From assembly GCA_021397835.1 (NCBI GenBank), contig JAJFZO010000229.1, positions 2,418,001 through 2,482,000 on the forward strand: a DNA stretch of 64,000 bases, written 5' to 3'. Position numbers and translations under genes: made by a program. This stretch comes from Moringa oleifera. Lineage: Eukaryota; Streptophyta; Magnoliopsida; Brassicales; Moringaceae. Under the pieces are notes generated by a model, which saw nothing but the letters and a program-made list of their open reading frames with translations, made no database searches and was not told the DNA's origin. Below are positions 63,676-64,000 of the stretch, in pieces; the stretch's first letter is position 1; every line of letters begins with the position of its first letter.

Positions 63676-64000
63676 CACTTTTCTAGTATGAATAAATTTC
63701 AAAATTATAAATAATTTAATTGTTTAATAAAAATGATGACAATGTTTGTGTAATAATTTAAGGAAAAGAAAAATTGCATCCAAGGTTCTAACAACTTGGA
63801 TATATAATTTTCTAAAATATTTTAATTTCTCTTTTCAAATTTAAGAATTATTAATCGAAATACATCAATGATTTTGCTAAAATAGTTATTAGGGGAAAAA
63901 TAAAAAAATATACTAAAGTAAACCCATTTTTTAATTTAAATCTTGATTACATTAATTGTATATCTAATTTTTTAATTTCTTCCGAGTAAACTTTAGTTTA
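63676..64000. other. AT-rich DNA at window end
   Basis: No feature seen. Confidence 0.5.

Noticed and set aside
1..64000. CRISPR arrays, bacterial operons, ribosome binding sites
   Set aside because: The sequence is a plant nuclear locus with introns. No regularly spaced identical repeats with unique spacers were seen.
1..64000. tRNA or rRNA genes
   Set aside because: I scanned for B-box-like GGTTCGANTCC sequences with a matching acceptor stem and found none convincing. The GGTTCGA-type words at 27360-27880 and 15500-16090 belong to the MITEs.

Overview
The window is nuclear DNA from a eudicot-like plant genome. It is AT-rich with many introns, GT-AG splice sites and dense transposon debris. 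It holds a plant-type cobalamin-independent methionine synthase and plant DRB/HYL1-type dsRNA-binding proteins. I cannot name the species. All convincing host genes lie on the minus strand.

Layout, left to right: (1) a decayed MuDR-type MULE at 1-1560. (2) DRB copy A (3444-12986), six exons, intact, 426 aa with three dsRNA-binding domains; its intron 2 carries a nearly full-length but dead LINE (6421-11757). (3) 13-21 kb: AT-rich DNA, decayed coiled-coil (gag-like) retroelement debris, and a hAT-type MITE (15497-16094) with an 8-bp target duplication. (4) DRB copy B (22065-26226), open through all three dsRBDs but with the C-terminal tail lost to deletions. (5) 26-35 kb: promoter-flank sequence of copy B, a second hAT MITE (27353-27898) with a perfect 8-bp target duplication, more coiled-coil debris, an orphan second copy of the DRB promoter flank (31290-32060), a 105-bp tandem repeat, and a DRB 3' flank. 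(6) DRB copy C (39817-50152), with an LTR-like insertion in its 3' UTR, a deleted exon-5 acceptor, a duplicated in-frame exon 2, and a degenerate hAT transposon plus an inverted hAT fragment in intron 2. (7) AT-rich repeats at 50-53 kb. (8) A complete methionine synthase gene (CDS 53585-57482, 11 coding exons, 765 aa) with a 5'-UTR intron and a TATA box. (9) AT-rich, gene-poor DNA to the end, broken by a GC-rich island at about 63.29-63.67 kb.

The main story is a tandem family of three-dsRBD DRB genes whose copies are diverging by exon duplication, exon loss, tail truncation, promoter replacement and transposon insertion. Copy C carries two hAT termini in head-to-head orientation inside an intron. 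Its primary transcript could fold into a long hairpin, a notable arrangement for a gene encoding a small-RNA-pathway dsRNA-binding protein. Methionine synthase is a housekeeping neighbour with no evident link to the cluster.
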